The notes beneath the pieces were generated by a model, which had not been told where the DNA came from, did not search any database, and was given only the letters and a program-made list of their open reading frames with translations. A stretch of 64,000 nucleotides of DNA from Alistipes sp. (GTDB taxonomy: Bacteria; Bacteroidota; Bacteroidia; Bacteroidales; Rikenellaceae), in NCBI GenBank assembly GCA_017621455.1, contig JAGATC010000006.1, positions 62,001-126,000 on the forward strand. The letters are read 5' to 3'. Positions 34,671-43,203 of this stretch are shown here, piece after piece (position 1 is the stretch's first letter; each line of letters starts with the position of its first letter). The position numbers and the translations under genes were made by a program.

Positions 34671-35546
34671 TCACTGAGCTACATAGGTATAGGTTATGGT
34701 TCCGATGTTAGGATTCGGAGCGCTGGGGTCAATATTAAAGTGGGTGTCGACATGTAGTGCAGCGTTGCGTGCATAGCTATTAAGCTCGGAGTTTGTAGAC
34801 GAGCGCACCACGGCACTAATCACCTTGCCGTCGCGGTCGATTTTAACCTCAACAACCACCTGGCCGCCACCCTTAGCCCTATATGCCGGTGCGTACAGCT
34901 TGCCACGAGCATGGCGTGCAACCTTCTTGCCACCCGCCTCGTAGTGTATGTCGTATGCCACGGTTACAGCACCCGAGAACTTGCTATCCTTGCCATCACC
35001 CTGCTTGCCTCCCGAGCCAGTGCCCGTGCCACCCTTGCCGATGCCCTCGACCTTACGCATGCCGCTCTCATACTCGCCGCGGTTTGTAGCCATGTCCGAG
35101 GCCACCTTATCCATCATCTCTTGGGTCTCGCTGTCGTACTGCATCTCTTGTGGTGAGCCTCCCGCCTCGGCAGCATCGTTCGACTGTAGGTTCTGCACAC
35201 GCTGTGCCGCAGCTAAGCGCTGGTCTATCTCTGCTTGTAGTCGGTCGCGCTCCTGCTTAGCACGTTCGATGTCCTCGAGTGTGGGCTCCTCGTCCACAAA
35301 TTCAATGATGTACTCTATGGGTTTAATCTCCACGTCGACGCGTGCTGTGGCGATGAAGGTGCCTCCGATAAGGAAGCATACGATGACGACAATAAGGCCT
35401 ATACGGTGGCTATACAACCACTCGCCAAAGCCCTCAGAGCGCGTATCACCTAGGTCGATATGTCTTCTGCGACGTACCCTCTGTGGTGGTCGCTGAGGTC
35501 GTTTGTGCTGAGCCTTAGGGGTTATGTTCTCAGGTCTATTCGTCAT
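34671..35546 (-). CDS. TonB-like energy transducer
   Basis: Start chosen at ATG 35546 because the longer frame begins within the promoter. 291 residues: an Arg/Pro-rich cytosolic start, a single membrane helix at about 47-68, a periplasmic coiled-coil linker (ERAKQERDRLQAEIDQRLAA), a Gly/Ser-rich spacer (GTGTGSGGKQGDGKDS), and a C-terminal TonB-fold domain (GQVVVEVKIDRDGKVISAVV, ending ITYTYVAQ). It would pass proton-motive energy to outer-membrane receptors. ExbB, ExbD genes are not adjacent in this window, though they may lie elsewhere. Confidence 0.82.
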   Translation of the reverse strand: MTNRPENITPKAQHKRPQRPPQRVRRRRHIDLGDTRSEGFGEWLYSHRIGLIVVIVCFLIGGTFIATARVDVEIKPIEYIIEFVDEEPTLEDIERAKQERDRLQAEIDQRLAAAQRVQNLQSNDAAEAGGSPQEMQYDSETQEMMDKVASDMATNRGEYESGMRKVEGIGKGGTGTGSGGKQGDGKDSKFSGAVTVAYDIHYEAGGKKVARHARGKLYAPAYRAKGGGQVVVEVKIDRDGKVISAVVRSSTNSELNSYARNAALHVDTHFNIDPSAPNPNIGTITYTYVAQ

Positions 35547-35564
35547 ACTATTTACATTTCTGAG

Positions 35565-35603
35565 CAAAAGTAGTAATTTTTTTTAAATTTTTTAGTATAT
35601 TTG
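35565..35603. promoter_or_regulatory. Divergent promoters of tonB-like and lpxC-fabZ genes
   Basis: Minus strand TACTTTTG (35572-35565) and plus strand TATATTTG (35596-35603) both fit TAnnTTTG and lie only 23 bp apart, so polymerase binding at one should affect the other. The plus element rules out the GTG at 35603 as a start. Confidence 0.6.
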
Positions 35604-35701
35604 TGCCATTATTATTGAAATTAACGTTTGTTGCAACTGCGCGATTCCAGTGCATCCCCAAGGTAACTAACGTTAATCAAGAATTAAAATTATATAGAAT
35701 T

Positions 35702-37087
35702 ATGGCAACCAAACAACGAACTCTTGCCTCGTCAATTTCGTTCGAGGGTAAGGGTCTGCACACAGGATTGCAGGTTACAATGACAGTAAATCCCGCCGAG
35801 GATAACCATGGCATCACGTTCCGTCGTGTCGATGTTGAGGGTGCCCCCGAGGTTCCCGCTCTTTGTGAGTATGTTACGGACACCTCGCGCGGTACAACCA
35901 TCGAGAAGGGTGCTGCCAAAGTTAGCACCATCGAGCATATACTCTCAGCACTTTGGACTCTTGGCGTAGACAACGCCTCTATCGATATCAATGCCCCCGA
36001 GACTCCCATCATGGATGGCTCGGCTAAGGAGTATGCTGCACGCATCACAGAGGTGGGTACCGTAGAGCAGACGGCTGAGCGTCGCTACTATGAGGTGAAC
36101 GAGAAGCAGGTATATACGCTCCCAGAAAAGGGCGTAGCTATAGTGCTCTATCCCGATGACGAGTTCTCAGTATCGGTACATGTGGACTACAACTCAAAGG
36201 TTGTGGGCAACCAGTATGCTGTATACAACCCCTCGGATAACTACACTGAGAAGATTGCGATGTGCCGTACCTTCGTCTTCCTCCACGAGTTGGAGCCTCT
36301 GATGAAGATGAACCTTATCAAGGGTGGCGACTTGGACAACGCTATCGTCGTTGTGGAGAATGCCGTGTCGGATGACCAGCTTGAGCACCTCAAAAAGATT
36401 TTTGGCAAGGATGATATTCGCATTACGGGTGGTTATCTGAACAACCAGCAGTTGCGTGCCAACAACGAGCTTGCTCGCCACAAGCTTCTCGACCTGCTCG
36501 GCGACTTCGCTCTGCTCGGTATGCGTATCAAGGGCCGTGTATGGGCTACCCGCCCCGGCCACTTCGCTAATACGGAGTTTATGAAGGAGCTTTCGCGCAC
36601 TATCCGTCGTAGTGGCGACCGCCCCTCGTTCAAGTATAGCTCTAAAGAGCAGCCTTTGATGGATATTAACAAGATTAAGGCTACCTTGCCCCATCGTCCT
36701 CCCTTCTTGCTCGTTGACCGCGTCTTCCACATGGAGGAGAATGCTATCGGCGGTATCAAGCAGGTGTCGATGAACGAGCCCTTCTTCGTGGGTCACTTCC
36801 CCGAGGAGCCCGTAATGCCCGGTGTGCTTATTATAGAGGCTTTGGCGCAGTGCTGCGGTATCTTGGTGTTGAGCAAGGTTGATGACCCTGAGTCATATTC
36901 TACCTACTTCCTCAAGGCCGATGGCGTAAAGTGGAAGAAGAAGGTTGTTCCCGGCGATACCTTGCAGCTTGAGTGCCATATTACGGATATGCGCCGTGGT
37001 ATCTGCACCGCTGAGTGTAAGGCATTTACCGGTGGTACACTCGCTTGCGAGGCTGTGCTCACCGCCCAGATTGCCAAGAACCGCTAA
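35702..37087 (+). CDS. lpxC-fabZ: Bifunctional LpxC deacetylase / FabZ dehydratase
   Basis: Start at ATG 35702 (MATKQRTLASS). 461 residues. Residues 1-315 are UDP-3-O-acyl-GlcNAc deacetylase, the committed step of lipid A synthesis, with zinc ligand His79 in STIEHILSALW and the HKLLDLLGDFALLG motif. From residue 320 follows FabZ, 3-hydroxyacyl-ACP dehydratase: LPHRPPFLLVDRV and HFPEEPVMPGVLIIEALAQ with the catalytic His and Glu. Fusion of both is the rule in Bacteroidetes and may balance hydroxyacyl-ACP use between lipid A and phospholipid. lpxA follows after 39 bp. Confidence 0.97.
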   Translation: MATKQRTLASSISFEGKGLHTGLQVTMTVNPAEDNHGITFRRVDVEGAPEVPALCEYVTDTSRGTTIEKGAAKVSTIEHILSALWTLGVDNASIDINAPETPIMDGSAKEYAARITEVGTVEQTAERRYYEVNEKQVYTLPEKGVAIVLYPDDEFSVSVHVDYNSKVVGNQYAVYNPSDNYTEKIAMCRTFVFLHELEPLMKMNLIKGGDLDNAIVVVENAVSDDQLEHLKKIFGKDDIRITGGYLNNQQLRANNELARHKLLDLLGDFALLGMRIKGRVWATRPGHFANTEFMKELSRTIRRSGDRPSFKYSSKEQPLMDINKIKATLPHRPPFLLVDRVFHMEENAIGGIKQVSMNEPFFVGHFPEEPVMPGVLIIEALAQCCGILVLSKVDDPESYSTYFLKADGVKWKKKVVPGDTLQLECHITDMRRGICTAECKAFTGGTLACEAVLTAQIAKNR

Positions 37088-37126
37088 CGTTGAGAATATT
37101 AGGATACAAACAAATAGAGACTTTTT

Positions 37127-37912
37127 ATGATTAGTAATTTGGCTTACGTACATCCCGATGCAAAGATCGGTAACAACGTAACTATCGAGCCATTTGCCTA
37201 TGTCGAGGGCGATGTAGTCATTGGCGACGATTGCTGGATTGGACCCCACGCCTGCATCTATAATGGTGCACGCTTGGGCAAGGGCAACAAGGTGCACCCT
37301 GGTGCTTGCATCGCTTGTCTGCCACAGGATTTGAAGTTTGCCGGTGAGCAGACAACTGCCGTTATTGGCGACTACAACGATATTCGCGAGTGCGTAACCA
37401 TCGCGCGAGGTACAGCATCGCGTGGCACAACTGTTGTTGGCGACCACAACCTGCTTATGGCCTATGTGCATGTTGCTCACGACGATGTTGTTGGTAGCCA
37501 CTGCGTTATCGCAAATCGTGTATCGTTGGCTGGCGAGGTTGAGGTTGGCGACTGGGTAGTTATCGGTGGCCACGCAGCACTCCACCAGTGGATTCATATC
37601 GGCGACCACGCAATGATTCAGGGTGGTGCGCTCGTAACGCAGGATGTTCCTCCCTTTATCATCGCAACAAATGGCGAGACGCACTATGCAGGTATCAACA
37701 AGGTGGGTCTTTCGCGCCGTGGCTTTACTGCCGAGCAGATTGAGTCTATCCACAACACCTGCCGCATCTTGTTCCAGAGCGAGCTTAACTACTTGGCGGG
37801 TTGCGACAAGGCCGAGGCCGAGGTTGCAGAGACACCTGAGCGCAATAAGCTGATTGAGTTTATACGTGGCTCGAAGCGCGGTGTTATCAAGCAGTATATG
37901 AGTCGCCGCTAA
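37127..37912 (+). CDS. lpxA: UDP-N-acetylglucosamine acyltransferase
   Basis: 261 residues. First step of lipid A synthesis: moves a 3-hydroxyacyl chain from ACP to UDP-GlcNAc. Left-handed beta-helix hexapeptide repeats run from residue 6 (AYVHPDAKIGNNVTIEPFAY) to about 190, with the catalytic His in MAYVHVAHDDVVGSHC and GGHAALHQWIHIG; the C-terminal helical domain is GLSRRGFTAEQIESIHNTCR. Cotranscribed with lpxC-fabZ and followed by a strong terminator. Confidence 0.97.
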   Translation: MISNLAYVHPDAKIGNNVTIEPFAYVEGDVVIGDDCWIGPHACIYNGARLGKGNKVHPGACIACLPQDLKFAGEQTTAVIGDYNDIRECVTIARGTASRGTTVVGDHNLLMAYVHVAHDDVVGSHCVIANRVSLAGEVEVGDWVVIGGHAALHQWIHIGDHAMIQGGALVTQDVPPFIIATNGETHYAGINKVGLSRRGFTAEQIESIHNTCRILFQSELNYLAGCDKAEAEVAETPERNKLIEFIRGSKRGVIKQYMSRR

Positions 37913-37933
37913 TCTGCCGACACTGATACAATG

Positions 37934-37965
37934 AATGGGGCTATCCACTGTGGGTAGCCCCATTT
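37934..37965 (+). terminator. Terminator after lpxA
   Basis: AATGGGGCTATCCA, loop CTG, TGGGTAGCCCCATT; 14-bp stem with one G-T pair. Confidence 0.85.
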
Positions 37966-38000
37966 GCTTGTGCCTATATGTAGCTTATACATGGTCTATT

Positions 38001-38107
38001 AGGAGGGCTTTGAGGTCACGAGCCAATCCCGCACATCTACAAAACAACAAAGGCCACCCGAAGGTGACCTTTGCCGCTTTGAACTGCCCGCGAGGCTTGA
38101 ACTCGTG
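38001..38107. repeat. Left direct repeat of the mobile region (tRNA-Thr 3' end remnant)
   Basis: This 107-bp stretch repeats 39687-39794 with few changes. On the minus strand it holds the T-arm of tRNA-Thr (ACGAGTTCAAGCCTCG), a changed acceptor stem (CGGGCAGT against TCAACAGC), a hairpin (AAAGGTCACCTT/GGTGGCCTTT) and GATTGGCTCGTGACCTC. It is a truncated tRNA end, as left by site-specific integration. The rest of the 37966-38407 gap shows no gene besides the promoter at 38351. Confidence 0.75.
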
Positions 38108-38350
38108 TGTGCGGGTGCGATTGACACATCCTTAAATTTGGACTTACCGTCTATATTAGTTAAATTTGCTTCCATAGGCACAAAGATAAGCAAAATTTTC
38201 GTAACGAACTGTCCTATGCCTATCCTCTGACACAGAAACCACCCCGTTTAAGGTTAATCAAGTCGCTGACATTGATAGTCTTATTCGGCAAATTCACTAA
38301 AACAATTCACGAAATCACTCTATTACCAAGGTGGAGAAAATACTGATATA

Positions 38351-38381
38351 TTGTTTTTTACAATCGGATTATATATCTTTG
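38351..38381 (+). promoter_or_regulatory. Promoter of the 69-residue membrane protein gene
   Basis: TTG 38351-38353 and TATCTTTG 38374-38381, spacing 20 bp; predicted start near 38388 excludes longer starts of the downstream frame. Confidence 0.7.
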
Positions 38382-38407
38382 CATCCATAAATCGGAATTT
38401 TAAGTTT

Positions 38408-38617
38408 ATGAAAGCATTACAGAAAGAGACTATCAGCTTTGCTATAGCCGCATTCATCGTATGGGCCATCGTAGAAGTTGTCATCGACCTGCTTACAGGT
38501 GTTCCCATTAGCGAAATGATGACAGTAAATCATATCATAGTGTATATCGCAGGAGCATTCGGTTTCGCTATACTGTTTACAATATTTGAGATTTGGCGTA
38601 ACAAGAGAAAGAAGTAA
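38408..38617 (+). CDS. Small two-helix membrane protein in the mobile region
   Basis: ATG 38408 gives 69 residues (MKALQKETISFAIAAFIVWA...). Two membrane helices, about 9-30 and 41-61, joined by LTGVPISEMMTVNH, with a basic tail WRNKRKK. Strong promoter just upstream, AT-rich codons. It lies 190 bp before the recombinase. Size and shape resemble small cargo membrane proteins; function unknown. Confidence 0.65.
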   Translation: MKALQKETISFAIAAFIVWAIVEVVIDLLTGVPISEMMTVNHIIVYIAGAFGFAILFTIFEIWRNKRKK

Positions 38618-38806
38618 ATTCATCGAGACACTCATCTATAAATTCGAATTTAACTAACGTATTCAAAAATAAAGTGTATTCAGAAAAATCAATTTGAATA
38701 CACTTTTTTAACACATATATTGTATTCATATTTATCAAAGATTTATTTGAATATACAAAATAAATTCACGACCTTTGTTGAGAAGTTAATCATAGACATT
38801 TTCAGT

Positions 38807-39433
38807 ATGAATACAGCAGTTATATACGCCCGAGTATCCTCAACTGGAGACAGACAGACAACCGAAAGACAGGTAGCAGACTTGAAGAAGTACATCGCCA
38901 TAAACGAAATGGAGTTAGTGTCGGTGTTCGAGGAAAAGATGAGCGGAGCAAAGGAGAACCGACCCGTTCTGACGGAGTGTATCGAATACTGCATTACCAA
39001 CAAGGTGCATACCCTCTGCGTATCGGAAATCAGTCGTCTCGGACGTTCTACCAAGATAGTCGTGGATACTCTTGATGAACTGACAAAGGCGGGAGTTAAC
39101 GTCTATATTCAGAACCTACCGCTCAGCACCCTCAACGAGGACGGACAACCGAACCCTATTGCCAAGATGATTACAGCGGTACTCTCATCATTTGCCGAGA
39201 TTGAGCGAGACAACATCAAATACCGTCTCAACAGCGGTAGAGAACTTGCCAAGGCAAAGGGCGTCAAAATGGGACGTAAAGTCGGTTCTATCAAGTCCAA
39301 GGAGCAGAAGACTGACGAGTATTCAAACGTCATCAAACACCTCAAAAAGGGGCAATCTATACGCAACACAGCGAAGTTATGCGGTGTGTCAGTAAGTACC
39401 GTACAACGTATCAAAAAAGAGTTCGGATTATAG
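38807..39433 (+). CDS. Serine recombinase (resolvase/invertase family)
   Basis: ATG 38807 starts at the family's N-terminal strand MNTAVIYARVSSTGDRQTTE, so the 29 extra upstream codons of the open frame are rejected. 208 residues. The catalytic Ser is in YARVSSTGDRQ; Arg motifs follow in SEISRLGRSTKIV and the long E-helix IAKMITAVLSSFAEIERDNI. The C-terminus has a helix-turn-helix (GQSIRNTAKLCGVSVSTVQR). Small serine recombinases resolve cointegrates or invert segments; relatives also move small elements. It lies between tRNA-derived direct repeats, which are more usual for tyrosine integrases. Confidence 0.93.
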   Translation: MNTAVIYARVSSTGDRQTTERQVADLKKYIAINEMELVSVFEEKMSGAKENRPVLTECIEYCITNKVHTLCVSEISRLGRSTKIVVDTLDELTKAGVNVYIQNLPLSTLNEDGQPNPIAKMITAVLSSFAEIERDNIKYRLNSGRELAKAKGVKMGRKVGSIKSKEQKTDEYSNVIKHLKKGQSIRNTAKLCGVSVSTVQRIKKEFGL

Positions 39434-39470
39434 TCTTAAAAAGGATATGTGTCAAACTCACCTATATATG

Positions 39471-39840
<370 letters not shown>

Positions 39841-39942
39841 ATTTAAACCCTACTCCTATGAAAGAGTGCACAAAAGTAGTCAAAAGTTTTTAATCTGCAA
39901 ATTTTTAGCGCAACTTTTTTATATTTTTATCACACATGCCTA

Positions 39943-40779
39943 TCACTGACTCTCCGTGCTGAGCTGCAGAAGTGCTTGTGACTCAAGGGCATTGTTAGGC
40001 GTGATGCCACGTGATGCCCACTCGGCCATATAGCGGTTATCCTCAGCAGGTAGGGTAGTAAGGAGCGAAAGACTACGCTTACTATACGTCTCCTTGTATT
40101 GTTCGCCCTGACTACAACCGTAGGCGTAGATGATGGGAGCAACGAAGTTGATGCCAAGGATGTTGCGGCGCATGGCACCAATGCGTGGCGCCAAGGGGGT
40201 ATTGCCACCAATAAGCTGCGTCCAATAGTCCGAGGCAGGGGCGCCAAACATCTGCTGTAGGTCGCGCGTAGTGCCACACGCAACGATATTCGACATCGAG
40301 ATAGCGCCACTGCGTATAACAGACACGGCCTGCGCCAAGCGTAGCAGCGGGTGGTTATTAGGGTAGATACGCTGGGTCTGCCACTCCGTCGCCCTCATCG
40401 GCGTAATGGAGTACTTAGCCTGGAGATGGGCGAACTCCTGGCGTAGCATGCGTGTGTAGTCGTCATCGCCTAAGCTCTCGAGGAGTCCCGAGGCACCGAT
40501 AACGAGGGCCTCGACACCCTTAAGCGTGCCGCACTCGCGCATAACTATATTATAAGGTATGGTGCGCGCCAAAGAGATAGCAGCCTCCCTATTCGGAGCG
40601 CCAACAAGGTAGCGCATAAGCAGGATATAGACGCGCTGAGGCCAGTCGCTATCCAGAGCCTCAATATCACCACGCTTACGCTCCAAACGCTCGATGGCGA
40701 GGTTGCGGTAGAGTAGCTCGCGCTCATGGTCGCTAAGTCGCATAATCATAGCGCCATACTCATCCATAGTGCAACTCAT
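39943..40779 (-). CDS. DUF2851 family protein, N-terminally short
   Basis: 278 residues, against about 420 for most Bacteroidetes DUF2851 proteins. The retained part matches the C-terminal two thirds: ERLERKRGDIEAL, DWPQRVYILLMRYLVGAPNR, EALVIGASGLLES, LRQEFAHLQAKYSI, RIYPNNHPLLRLAQ, APIIYAYGCSQG and LESQALLQL. The missing N-terminal part normally carries a possible nuclease-like core (VEIHxxSSDW). The upstream gene ends 14 bp before, so no remnant of the missing part remains. Either a truncated, altered protein or a subfamily form. Last gene of a minus run. Confidence 0.65.
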   Translation of the reverse strand: MSCTMDEYGAMIMRLSDHERELLYRNLAIERLERKRGDIEALDSDWPQRVYILLMRYLVGAPNREAAISLARTIPYNIVMRECGTLKGVEALVIGASGLLESLGDDDYTRMLRQEFAHLQAKYSITPMRATEWQTQRIYPNNHPLLRLAQAVSVIRSGAISMSNIVACGTTRDLQQMFGAPASDYWTQLIGGNTPLAPRIGAMRRNILGINFVAPIIYAYGCSQGEQYKETYSKRSLSLLTTLPAEDNRYMAEWASRGITPNNALESQALLQLSTESQ

Positions 40780-40793
40780 GGCGATGGGCTATA

Positions 40794-41114
40794 TTACAGC
40801 AAGTTAAGCTCGATGAGTGCCTCATCGGTCATCATCGACTTGTCCCACTGGGGCTCGAACGTAAGGGTGATATTCACCTTCTCCACGCCCTGCACCTTAG
40901 AGACCTCGCGGTGGATGTCGGCAAGGAGCATGTCGGCCATAGGGCAGTTGGGTGCCGTGAGCGTCATGATAATCTCGGCAGTGCCCGAGGGCTCGAAGTT
41001 TATCTCGTAGATAAGGCCGAGGTCGTAGATGTTAACCGGAATCTCGGGGTCGTAAATATTCTTGAGTGTGAGAACGATGTTCTTCTCAACCGATAGTATC
41101 TCTTCGGGAGTCAT
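40794..41114 (-). CDS. sufT: SufT-type iron-sulfur assembly factor (MIP18/DUF59)
   Basis: 106 residues. The DUF59 motif DPEIPVNIYDLGLIYEINFE with the conserved Asp-Pro-Glu, and TLTAPNCPMADML with the conserved Cys, identify the MIP18/SufT/PaaD family that aids maturation of Fe-S proteins. It sits 14 bp after sufE, a match in function. Confidence 0.9.
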   Translation of the reverse strand: MTPEEILSVEKNIVLTLKNIYDPEIPVNIYDLGLIYEINFEPSGTAEIIMTLTAPNCPMADMLLADIHREVSKVQGVEKVNITLTFEPQWDKSMMTDEALIELNLL

Positions 41115-41128
41115 GCGTATCTTTAAGT

Positions 41129-41548
41129 TTATTCGTTTCGTGAAAGAATTAGTGCGTCGAGCTTCATCTGCTGTATCATGGCTCTAAGGCCGTTGCTGCG
41201 CGTAGGCGAGAGGTTCTCGCCAAGGCCTATGGCATCCACAAAGTAGAGGTCGAGGTGTGCAGCCTCGGCGGGGGTGCGGCCATTCATAACCCTTACAAGC
41301 AGGGCGATGATGCCCTTGGTGATGATGGCGTCGCTATCTGCCGTGTAGTGCATCTTACCATCAACCAACTCGGCACTGACCCACACGCGCGACTGGCAAC
41401 CGTCAATAAGGTAGCGCTCGGTGCGCTTCGACTCATCAATTATGGGGAGTGAGTCGGCAAGGCTTATAAGGTAGTCGTACTTGTCGAGCCAGTCGTCGAA
41501 CATCGAGAACTCCTCGATAATAGCATTCTGTATTGCGTCGTTATTCAT
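41129..41548 (-). CDS. sufE: Cysteine desulfuration protein SufE
   Basis: 139 residues, full length. It accepts sulfur from SufS and passes it to the SUF scaffold. The active Cys is in YLIDGCQSRVWV; DWLDKYDYLISLADSLP, SDAIITKGIIALLVRVMNG and LSPTRSNGLRAMIQQM complete the pattern. SufBCDS genes are not in the window. Confidence 0.95.
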   Translation of the reverse strand: MNNDAIQNAIIEEFSMFDDWLDKYDYLISLADSLPIIDESKRTERYLIDGCQSRVWVSAELVDGKMHYTADSDAIITKGIIALLVRVMNGRTPAEAAHLDLYFVDAIGLGENLSPTRSNGLRAMIQQMKLDALILSRNE

Positions 41549-41563
41549 TTCTATATCAGTGTT

Positions 41564-43177
41564 TTAATTATCTATTTCGGTCATAGGACGGGCAGATGAT
41601 GCCCATGGAGCATCTACGCCAACAAGGTGGGCAATGGTGGGGGCAACCTCCTCGATGCTTACCGTGCGCTCGATGCGCTGAGCTGCGACACCTCCGCCAT
41701 AGATGATAAGGGGCACGCTGCGGTCGTAGCGGTAGCCTGCGTGTGAGGTTGAGCGGTAGTCGGTGCTCTCGACCATCCAGCCAGGCATGAAATCTATGAC
41801 AACGTCGCCCGAGCGGGTGGCGTGGAACGACTGCTGCATAAGTCGCTGTCGGCCAGCACCAAAGCTGGTGTTGCGCAGTGCCGAGGCGGAGAGTACCGTA
41901 GATACGCCACGCATCTGCAACAAGAATGTTGCCACCTCCTCCTGAATAGTAGCTATAGATAGCCTCTTCGAGTTCAGAAGCTCATGGTTGAGGTAGAGAG
42001 CATTATTTGCGAAGCCTGTAACGTAGTTGTCCGAGCCGTAGCGCGCACCGAGAAAGGCATTTACGATGACCTCCATCTGTCGGTGGTTGAAGCGCTCACG
42101 CTCCAGCCCCTCCTGAGGGTTATACGAGGGTGAGGTGCCATGGTCTGAGCTTAGCACCACAACCACACTCTCGGGGCTATCCACCTGGGCGTAGAGGTAG
42201 GTGAGGAACTCAGCGAGGGCGTTATCGAGACGATAAAGCATATCCTCATACTCGATAGACTCGGGACCATAGACCTCGGCGATGTAGCGCGCAGGGTCAA
42301 GGTAGATATTCAGCACATCTGTAGCCTCGTCACGTCCGAGCGACTCCTGAGCGATAGCCTGCGCGGCAAACTCCAAGAGCATGGTGTTGCCTGCGGGGGT
42401 GTAGCACATGTGTCCGTAGGCTGAGTCGGCAAGGTGTAGGTTGATGTCGCTAAGCAGCTTGGTGGGCTTATCCATGATGTCCTCGACAACGGCAACCTCT
42501 TCATTGTGGTAGTTGGCGATATTGCCCACGGGTGTCCAGCGGCTGATGGCGTAGAAACTATTGCTATTTGCGCTGTTGTAGTTTGCCACCCATTTGGGTA
42601 GCTGGTGGAGGTATGCCGCAGATGTGGTCCAGTGCGTCTTGTTTCTCTCCACCCAGTATGCCACGCCACGCTTACCATTGAGCACGATGGCTCTCTGGGG
42701 GTCTACGGCGATGGTAACCTGCTTGCTGCGTGGGTCGGCATCAACGACCATATCGCCGAGTGTTGGTGCTTGCAGACGATGTGGTGAGCAGCTTATCGAC
42801 CCTGTGCTAAAGGGCACGGGGTGAGACTTAGCATCGGCCACGAGCTCCACGCGTGCGCCAGTGACGTGGTCCCACCAGCTGTCGCCCACAACACCGTGCA
42901 CCGAGGGCTGTGCTCCTGTGGCAAAGGTGGCAAGACCTGCTGCGGTGGTTGTAAGCGAGTAGTCATACTCGGCATCGGTAAAGTATGCACCGCCACTAAT
43001 AAGGCGCCTAAAACCCTGCTCCTGGAAGTTATCACCATAGCGCTCAAGGTCTGTGGCACGCATCGAGCCAACAATGATGTTGACGACGAGTCGTGGCCTA
43101 TTTACTTGTGCCTCAGCCCTTATGCCCGCCATGGGCATGACGAGTATTGCGAGTAGTGTAAGTATTGTAGCTCTCAT
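41564..43177 (-). CDS. Alkaline phosphatase-fold protein with lost metal sites
   Basis: Start at ATG 43177 since the -7 box overlaps the longer start. 537 residues, signal peptide ending AEA. The frame follows PafA-type phosphatases: RRLISGGAYFTDAEY, TTTAAGLATFATGAQPSVHG (Thr78 at the nucleophile position), VVLSSDHGTSP and SHAGYRYDRSVPLIIYGGG. But expected zinc ligands differ: the Asp of VVDQMR is Gly37 (IIVGSMR), and the DYxGHxFG segment reads RYIAEVYG. Only the Asp-His pair and one late His remain. Probably not an active phosphatase; perhaps a structural or binding role. sufE follows after 15 bp. Confidence 0.75.
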   Translation of the reverse strand: MRATILTLLAILVMPMAGIRAEAQVNRPRLVVNIIVGSMRATDLERYGDNFQEQGFRRLISGGAYFTDAEYDYSLTTTAAGLATFATGAQPSVHGVVGDSWWDHVTGARVELVADAKSHPVPFSTGSISCSPHRLQAPTLGDMVVDADPRSKQVTIAVDPQRAIVLNGKRGVAYWVERNKTHWTTSAAYLHQLPKWVANYNSANSNSFYAISRWTPVGNIANYHNEEVAVVEDIMDKPTKLLSDINLHLADSAYGHMCYTPAGNTMLLEFAAQAIAQESLGRDEATDVLNIYLDPARYIAEVYGPESIEYEDMLYRLDNALAEFLTYLYAQVDSPESVVVVLSSDHGTSPSYNPQEGLERERFNHRQMEVIVNAFLGARYGSDNYVTGFANNALYLNHELLNSKRLSIATIQEEVATFLLQMRGVSTVLSASALRNTSFGAGRQRLMQQSFHATRSGDVVIDFMPGWMVESTDYRSTSHAGYRYDRSVPLIIYGGGVAAQRIERTVSIEEVAPTIAHLVGVDAPWASSARPMTEIDN

Positions 43178-43195
43178 ATCTCGATAAATATCCCG

Positions 43196-43203
43196 CAAAT
43201 TTA
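43196..43203 (-). promoter_or_regulatory. -7 promoter element overlapping the GSCFA stop codon
   Basis: TAAATTTG on the minus strand includes the TAA of the upstream gene and would start transcription near 43189 for the phosphatase-fold gene. Confidence 0.5.

Noticed and set aside
34370..34711. 113-codon plus-strand frame downstream of the TonB-like gene
   Set aside because: Poly-Val stretch is the reverse of a Thr-rich run; a minus-strand frame coupled to the TonB-like gene is the better candidate.
35603..35701. Longer start of lpxC-fabZ at GTG 35603
   Set aside because: It overlaps the -7 promoter box, and the LpxC family begins at the MATKQRTL start.
36893..37963. 356-codon minus-strand frame over lpxA as a gene
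   Set aside because: It is antisense to fabZ and lpxA, has no family features, and owes its length to the codon bias of the real genes.
38720..38806. 29 extra N-terminal codons on the serine recombinase
   Set aside because: Resolvase-family proteins start at the AVIYARVS strand; the extra codons are AT-rich leader.
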